From Thermohalobaculum sp050043005 (GTDB taxonomy: Bacteria; Pseudomonadota; Alphaproteobacteria; Rhodobacterales; Rhodobacteraceae), in contig JBHJIZ010000020.1 in NCBI GenBank assembly GCA_050043005.1, forward strand, positions 1 through 47,774: a stretch of 47,774 nt of DNA, written 5' to 3'. Made by a program: the position numbers and the translations under genes. The notes below the pieces were generated by a model. That model saw only the letters and a program-made list of their open reading frames with translations. It was not told the origin of the DNA and did not search any database. Shown one piece after another: positions 43,080 to 47,774 of this stretch (position 1 is its first letter; the number at the start of each line of letters is the position of its first letter).

Positions 43080-43127
43080 AGGAGATCTGAACGTTGGCAG
43101 ATGCATGCATCAAGAAGGTATCCAAGA

Positions 43128-44150
43128 CTAGTTCTTGGACTTGTCGACCATCTTGCCCGATTCGATCCATGGCATCATTGCGCGCAGTTTGGCGCCAACT
43201 TCCTCGATCTGGTGCGCGTCGTTGTTGCGACGGATCGCCTTGAACATCGGCAGGCCAGCCTTGAATTCGCGCATCCACTCCGAGACGAAACGGCCGTCTT
43301 GGATGTCCTTCAGCACGGCTTTCATGCGGGCCTTGGTTTCTTCGCGCGGCAGGATTTGTGGACCAGAGTGATACTCACCGAACTCCGCGGTGTTCGAGAT
43401 CGAGTAGTTCATGTTCGCAATGCCGCCCTCGTAGATTAGATCAACGATCAGCTTCACTTCGTGCAGGCACTCGAAATAGGCCATTTCGGGTTCATAGCCG
43501 GCTTCCACCAGCGTCTCGAAACCCATGCGGATCAGTTCGACCAAACCGCCGCACAGGACCGCTTGTTCGCCGAACAGGTCGGTTTCGCACTCTTCCTTGA
43601 AGTCGGTCTCGATGATGCCTGAGCGTCCGCCACCGATGGCCGAACAATAGCTCAGGCCAATCTCCAGTGCGCGGCCCGATGCATCGTTGTGTACGGCGAC
43701 CAGGCACGGCACGCCGCCACCCTTGACGAACTCACCGCGCACCGTGTGACCCGGACCTTTCGGCGCCATCATGATGACATCGACGCCAGCCTTCGCTTCG
43801 ATCAGGCCGAAGTGCACATTCAAACCATGCGCAAAGGCAATCGCAGACCCCTCGCGCAGGTTGTCGTGGATGTGCGCATAATAGGTTTCAGCCTGCAACT
43901 CGTCCGGCATGGCCATCATGATCACGTCGGCCCAGGCTGCGGCATCGGCGATCGTCATCACCTGCAAGCCCTCGGCTTCGGCCTTCGCGGCCGACGGCGA
44001 TCCCGGGCGCAGGGCCGCTGTCACATTCTTCACGCCACTGTCGCGCATGTTCAGCGCGTGCGCGTGACCTTGTGAGCCATAGCCGACGACGGCCACGTTC
44101 TTGTCTTTGATCAGATTGATGTCGCAGTCGCGATCATAGTAGACGCGCAT
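43128..44150 (-). CDS. ilvC: Ketol-acid reductoisomerase
   Basis: The 340-residue class I enzyme makes dihydroxy-isovalerate or dihydroxy-methylvalerate from acetolactate or acetohydroxybutyrate with NADPH. The nucleotide site is VAVVGYGSQGHAHALNMRDSG near 18-40, APKGPGHTVRGEFVKGGGVP near 128-147 follows, and the metal-binding acidic residues lie in the IIETDFKEECETDLFGEQ and the later ECLHEVKLIVDLIYEGG segments. ATG 44150 follows AGAGGGA. It is in the same orientation as ilvN and the acetolactate synthase large subunit, so branched-chain amino acid genes are clustered here. Confidence 0.96.
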   Translation of the reverse strand: MRVYYDRDCDINLIKDKNVAVVGYGSQGHAHALNMRDSGVKNVTAALRPGSPSAAKAEAEGLQVMTIADAAAWADVIMMAMPDELQAETYYAHIHDNLREGSAIAFAHGLNVHFGLIEAKAGVDVIMMAPKGPGHTVRGEFVKGGGVPCLVAVHNDASGRALEIGLSYCSAIGGGRSGIIETDFKEECETDLFGEQAVLCGGLVELIRMGFETLVEAGYEPEMAYFECLHEVKLIVDLIYEGGIANMNYSISNTAEFGEYHSGPQILPREETKARMKAVLKDIQDGRFVSEWMREFKAGLPMFKAIRRNNDAHQIEEVGAKLRAMMPWIESGKMVDKSKN

Positions 44151-44214
44151 CTGGGGTCCCTCTCGTTTTGTTCTGGATTGCTTTTCTGGTTGGCGGGCGG
44201 GTTAGGACACGGGC

Positions 44215-44826
44215 TCAGCCTTGTCCAGTGCCCTGGGCGCTTTGGTTGACGATCAGTCGCTCCCACAGTTTTCGTGTGCACACGTTGTGAGGTTTTGACG
44301 CTTCGGGCTCGACGACGAGTCCGGTACGCAGCATCTCGCCCGTGACCATCATCGCCATGAAGTTGGGAAGTTCTTTGGCCGTGATCCCGCGCCGTGCCTC
44401 CTCGGGGCCGAAGATCGGGCGCTGCGCAGATGCCTCGAGGAAACTGAAACGACGGAGTTCCTGCGGATTGCACTTGCCGTCTTCCGGCGTGATGCGGAGT
44501 GCTGGATCATCTTCCGGAGAATTGTCGCGGCTGCGGTCGATCGTGAAAACAACCGAAACTGGCCCCGAAGCTGCATCCGGTTGTAGCGCCATATAGACAT
44601 GCGGAACGTTCGCAGCGATGGGGATGCTCGGCCGCTCTCCTGGCAGCGGAAGCGTCGCCGCGAGTTCATCCTGTGCTGTGACCTGTGGCGTCTCGGCAAC
44701 TTCTGCAGGAACCTCTTCTGCACGCACTTCCGAGCTATCAGCCTCGAGCGACGACTCTTCAATCTGCTGCTCGCAACCTGCAAGCGCGAGGCCCGCGAGA
44801 ATGATGACCGCCGCGCGCTTGATCAC
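44215..44826 (-). CDS. Small predicted lipoprotein of unknown function
   Basis: The 203-residue protein has a lipoprotein signal: basic MIKR, a hydrophobic stretch, then the lipobox LAGC with Cys18. A glutamate/serine/alanine-rich spacer follows to about residue 60, then a domain with a fairly conserved look (VFTIDRSRDNSPEDDPALRI, near 98-118) that I do not recognise. Two cysteines occur in it (GKCNP and HNVCT). GTG 44826 overlaps the ilvN stop as GTGA, so it is co-translated with ilvN, an odd partner for an exported lipoprotein. Confidence 0.72.
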   Translation of the reverse strand: MIKRAAVIILAGLALAGCEQQIEESSLEADSSEVRAEEVPAEVAETPQVTAQDELAATLPLPGERPSIPIAANVPHVYMALQPDAASGPVSVVFTIDRSRDNSPEDDPALRITPEDGKCNPQELRRFSFLEASAQRPIFGPEEARRGITAKELPNFMAMMVTGEMLRTGLVVEPEASKPHNVCTRKLWERLIVNQSAQGTGQG

Positions 44827-45395
44827 GCCATTTCCTCTCCGCCACGGCTCATCGCGGCAATGCCGGTCCGGGTAAGTTCGACCAGTCCCAAAGGGATCAT
44901 CAGGTTGGCGAACGCCTCGATCTGTTCGGATGTCTCGGCCAGCTCGAATATGAAGGATGTGGGTGTTACGTCGACTACGCGCGCGCCCATAATCTCGGAC
45001 ATTCGCAGGGCTTCGACCCTTCTTTCGCCGGTGGAGGCTATTTTGAACAACGCAAGCTCACGTTCGATATGTGGTGCCTCGGTCGTCAGATCGTGCACCG
45101 AGTGCACTGGCACCATACGTTCAAGCTGCGCATGGATCTGGTTGATGACGGCTGGGGTTCCGGTGGTCACGATTGTGATACGTGAGCGGTGCCCCGTATG
45201 GTCGATCTCGGCGACGGGCAGGCTCCCGATGCTGTCCCCCCGCCCCGAGACCCGGCCGATCACCCAAGCCAACACGCCCGCCTCGTTGTCGACGAGCACG
45301 ACGAGCGTGTGACGCTCCTCGCCCTCGGCGATCGGATTGCGCAGGTTGTAGGCGCTCTTTCGGCTCGAGCCAGGCTTCAGGGTTAGCGAGTTCAC
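44823..45395 (-). CDS. ilvN: Acetolactate synthase small (regulatory) subunit
   Basis: The 190-residue protein has an ACT domain near residues 28-100 (HTLVVLVDNEAGVLAWVIGRVSGRG, then SRITIVTTG) and a C-terminal domain typical of IlvN/IlvH. It binds valine and regulates the large subunit. About 30 residues precede the ACT domain, a common alphaproteobacterial feature. The large subunit is on the same strand about 1 kb upstream, separated by an opposite-strand sulfotransferase-like gene. A lipoprotein gene overlaps its 3' end. Confidence 0.93.
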   Translation of the reverse strand: MNSLTLKPGSSRKSAYNLRNPIAEGEERHTLVVLVDNEAGVLAWVIGRVSGRGDSIGSLPVAEIDHTGHRSRITIVTTGTPAVINQIHAQLERMVPVHSVHDLTTEAPHIERELALFKIASTGERRVEALRMSEIMGARVVDVTPTSFIFELAETSEQIEAFANLMIPLGLVELTRTGIAAMSRGGEEMA

Positions 45396-45520
45396 TACGG
45401 TCTCCGATTATCGTGACGGGTGCTTAGTCAGTCGGGTTCGTTGCTTCAAGACGGTTTGCGGATATTGTGACTGCGGTGTTTGTGCAGGTTCACTGTGCTG
45501 AGCAGCGGTGGTGGAGGGTT

Positions 45521-46294
45521 ATGCGCACTGTCGGCAAAAAACCATGGCCCCGGCTTTACGTGTGTTTTGGCGTACCGAAATCGGGATCCACGCTGGCCTA
45601 CCAGATCAGTCGCGCTGCTGCTGCGCGGGCGGGCTTCGACCAATCGCCGCTGACGACGTTGACCAAAGATACTGCGGGTCCCAGTCACGTTGGTGATCGA
45701 TTTGCCAGCGTCCTCGCGTCTGCCGAGCGGGAGGAGCGAGAAATGTTTGTTTACAAGACCCATGCTGATCTGACGCCATCCCTTATTGAGGCGGTGCGGT
45801 CTGGGACGGTTTTGGTGCAAGTACACACGCGGGATCCGCGCGACGTCGCACTTTCGATGCTGGATGCAGCGGGGCGCGACGATGCTTGGGGTAGGACGCA
45901 CAAGCAAGAACCCCTTCAAGAAATCGATGATGCAAAGATCCGACTGAGGCGATTGATCCGACGCCACGCCGCTTGGGCTGCACTCCCGGGCGCGCTCTGC
46001 TTGAACTATGAACATACCGCTTTTTCCACACTCGATGTAGCGCGCAAGACTGCCGGGCATATGAGGGTACCCGTATCTCCACTGCGCGATGCGCTGAGCG
46101 CAAAGCGCAGGTTTACCCAGCTCAACAAGGGGCGCTCGCAGCGTCACCTGAGAGAGATGACCCCTGAGCAAAGGGAGGCTTGGTATCGCGACTTTCGGGA
46201 GCATATCGATGCGTATTGCCCTGCTCCGAGCGGGAGCGTTTGGATCTCGCGGTTGGGTACGCAACTGGGTCAGGTGCTTCGTAAATTCAGCTAG
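45521..46294 (+). CDS. Sulfotransferase-like protein
   Basis: The product, about 257 residues, has the two cofactor motifs of PAPS-dependent sulfotransferases: a 5'-phosphosulfate loop FGVPKSGSTLAYQI near residue 16 (PKSGST) and a 3'-phosphate segment VHTRDPRDVALSMLDA near 97-112. The rest is not diagnostic for a substrate. ATG 45521 is chosen because GGAGGG lies a few bases ahead; the frame stays open upstream. It lies between, and opposite to, the two acetolactate synthase subunit genes. A role in sulfating a surface glycan is plausible but only inferred. Confidence 0.75.
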   Translation: MRTVGKKPWPRLYVCFGVPKSGSTLAYQISRAAAARAGFDQSPLTTLTKDTAGPSHVGDRFASVLASAEREEREMFVYKTHADLTPSLIEAVRSGTVLVQVHTRDPRDVALSMLDAAGRDDAWGRTHKQEPLQEIDDAKIRLRRLIRRHAAWAALPGALCLNYEHTAFSTLDVARKTAGHMRVPVSPLRDALSAKRRFTQLNKGRSQRHLREMTPEQREAWYRDFREHIDAYCPAPSGSVWISRLGTQLGQVLRKFS

Positions 46295-46300
46295 GTGTAT

Positions 46301-46321
46301 ATGAGGGGCGGCATCCCTCAT
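46301..46321. terminator. Candidate bidirectional terminator between convergent genes
   Basis: ATGAGGG (46301-46307) and CCCTCAT (46315-46321) form a perfect seven-base-pair stem with a seven-base loop, six bases past the sulfotransferase-like stop and 41 bases past the acetolactate synthase stop. No long T-run follows in either direction. Confidence 0.4.
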
Positions 46322-46361
46322 TGTCGGCCGCCCGCTCGCATAGCGTAGGTCGAAGACCGGG

Positions 46362-47774
46362 TCACACGAGGACGGCACCCGCATTCCCGATAGCCCCGTC
46401 TGTCGATGCCTCGCCCAACAGCATCTCGTTGTGTGCCTTGCCGGATGGGATCATCGGGAAGCAATTGGCGTGCTTCTCGACCATGCAATCGACGATGACC
46501 GGTCCGTCATAGGCCAGCATCTCCTCGATCCCGGCGTCCAGATCTGCCGGATCATCGATCTTGATCCCCTTGCAACCGAAGGCCTCGGCCAGTTTTACGA
46601 AGTCAGGCAACGCCTCAGAGTAGCTGTTCGAATAGCGCTCGCCGTGCAGCAGCTCCTGCCACTGTCGGACCATGCCCAAACGCTCGTTGTTCAGGATAAA
46701 CTGCTTCACCGGTAGCCGGTATTGCACTGCCGTCGACATCTCCTGCATGACCATCATCCAGGACGCCTCTCCGGCCACGTTGATCACGAGGCTTTCGGGA
46801 TGCGCGACCTGTACACCGATCGAGGCGGGCAGACCGTACCCCATCGTGCCAAGCCCGCCCGAGGTCATCCAGCGGTTCGGATCCTCGAACCCAATGAACT
46901 GCGCTGCCCACATCTGGTGCTGTCCAACCTCGGTCGTGATGTAGCGATCCTTGTCTTTGGTCAGCGCCTCAAGCCGCTCCAACGCGAATTGCGGTTTGAT
47001 GAACCGGTCGGAGTTCACATAGCTTAGGCACTTCACAGCCTTCCATTGGTCGATCTGTTCGCGCCACCCGGTGATATCCCGCGTTTTCGAGCCGCGCGCG
47101 CGCCAGACGCTCAGGATCTCCTCCAGAACATTCGCGATGTCGCCAATGATCGGAACCTCGACATGAATGTTCTTGTTGATCGAGGATGGATCGATGTCGA
47201 TGTGGATCTTGCGCGACGCGGGGCTGAAAGCGTCCGTCCGGCCAGTGATCCGGTCGTCGAACCGTGCCCCGATGCAGAACATGCCGTCACAGTCGTGCAT
47301 GGCCATGTTGGCCTCGTACGTGCCATGCATGCCGAGCATGCCCATCCAGTGTTCGCCGGATGCCGGATAGCAACCCAGGCCCATCAGGGTTGAGGTGATC
47401 GGGAAGCCGGTCTCGGCGACCAACGCGCGCAGCAGTTCGGACGCGCGTGGGCCGGAGTTTATGACGCCGCCCCCTGAGTAAAGGATTGGCTTCTCAGAGG
47501 TTTCCAGGATCTCAACCGCCCGCAGGATCTGTTCGCTGTCGCCCTTGATCCGCGGTTGGTAGTGCCCGGTTTTGGCTTTCTCCGGCGGTGTGTACGTTCC
47601 ATCGGCGAACTGGACGTCCTTGGGTATGTCGACCAGCACCGGTCCGGGGCGCCCTGTCGTGGCGACATGGAAGGCCTGATGCATGACATCGGACAGCTCG
47701 TCCGTATACAAGAACAGCCAGTTGTGCATGGTGCAGGGCCTCGAAAATACGACAGTAACAGCCTACTGAAAGAC
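46362..47774 (-). pseudogene. ilvI: Acetolactate synthase large subunit, 3' part; reading frame disrupted near the window edge
   Basis: The C-terminal about 455 residues of the ThDP enzyme are present from ATG 47729: HNWLFLYTDELSDVMHQAF, GRPGPVLVDIPKDVQ near 27-40, the FAD/ThDP-domain segments GARFDDRITG near 153 and the ThDP site VINVAGEASWMMVMQEMSTAVQYR near 321-344, then FILNNERLGMVRQWQELLHG. GEAS replaces GDAS, as is normal in alphaproteobacteria. Upstream of 47729 the family pattern continues in frame (SRPCT), but TAG at 47763-47765 interrupts it. The N-terminal third, with the catalytic Glu, lies outside. I tag it as disrupted only for the edge; it may well be an intact gene with errors in the last bases. 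The symbol ilvB is equally usable. Confidence 0.85.

Larger units (their letters stand above)
42716..43127. other. Structured intergenic region between ilvC and hisD
   Basis: The 412 bases contain no credible gene. They hold three separate hairpin-forming inverted repeats: GAGTGCTT/AAGCACTC at 42841-42858, CGGGTCTTC/GAAGGCCCG (one G-U) at 42916-42937, and CGGGAAGC/GCTTCCCG at 43062-43079. None has a T-run directly after it on either strand. The last lies 49 bases past the ilvC stop; the first two lie upstream of hisD and could be in its leader or mark a small RNA. Confidence 0.4.

Noticed and set aside
1..47774. CRISPR arrays, tRNA or rRNA genes, prophage or intact transposons
   Set aside because: I saw no direct-repeat array, no cloverleaf or rRNA-like segments and no phage or transposase genes in the window.

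Overview
The window looks like an alphaproteobacterial chromosome, most likely from the Rhodobacterales/Roseobacter group (inferred). The support is gene order and sequence: trkA-trkH-hfq-hflX in tandem, hisD followed by an UPF0262 gene and a low-molecular-weight phosphatase, an alphaproteobacterial-type acetolactate synthase carrying GEAS at the ThDP site, a complete TRAP transporter with a Tat signal, and a TTAA-N7-TTAA site of the CtrA type. Base composition is moderately GC-rich, with one visibly AT-richer patch near 15.53-15.83 kb.

Positions 1-24.9 kb form a large cell-surface polysaccharide locus in several transcription blocks. Block A (36-7315, plus) holds a methyltransferase, an NAD epimerase, a clear UDP-sulfoquinovose synthase homologue, a long glycosyltransferase, a GT-A glycosyltransferase and a fused TylF-type/second methyltransferase, followed by an MsbA-type ABC exporter (7496-9319). 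Block B (13205-9699, minus) holds wecB-wecC (UDP-ManNAc and UDP-ManNAcA synthesis) and a GT4 glycosyltransferase. Block C (13367-24930, plus) holds a fused alcohol-dehydrogenase-like/Gfo-Idh oxidoreductase, a Wzx-like flippase, a Wzy-like polymerase, two glycosyltransferases, a methyltransferase, a Wzc-type tyrosine autokinase and an SDR. Together these suggest an acidic, methylated polymer exported by the Wzx/Wzy route. No initiating phosphoglycosyl transferase and no Wza-type export protein is visible, so these must lie elsewhere.

Positions 25.0-32.0 kb are mostly core genes: trkA, trkH, hfq, hflX, then a convergent acyl-CoA thioesterase and an unusual three-part protein (TPR-like helices, a Rossmann/SLOG-like middle and a class III nucleotide cyclase domain with altered specificity residues). 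Positions 32.1-37.4 kb hold an ADP-forming acyl-CoA synthetase divergent from a dctP-dctQ-dctM TRAP operon. At 37.6-39.1 kb lies a stand-alone second Wzy-like protein that is clearly homologous to the one in the main locus; its upstream region carries a perfect CtrA-type box and a separate 9-bp inverted repeat.

Positions 39.1-47.8 kb are minus-strand housekeeping genes: a cysteine-cluster protein, an SDR, the LMW phosphatase, UPF0262, hisD, ilvC, a small lipoprotein, ilvN and the C-terminal part of the acetolactate synthase large subunit running into the window end. An opposite-strand sulfotransferase-like gene sits between the two acetolactate synthase subunits. I saw no tRNA, rRNA, CRISPR array or intact insertion sequence.
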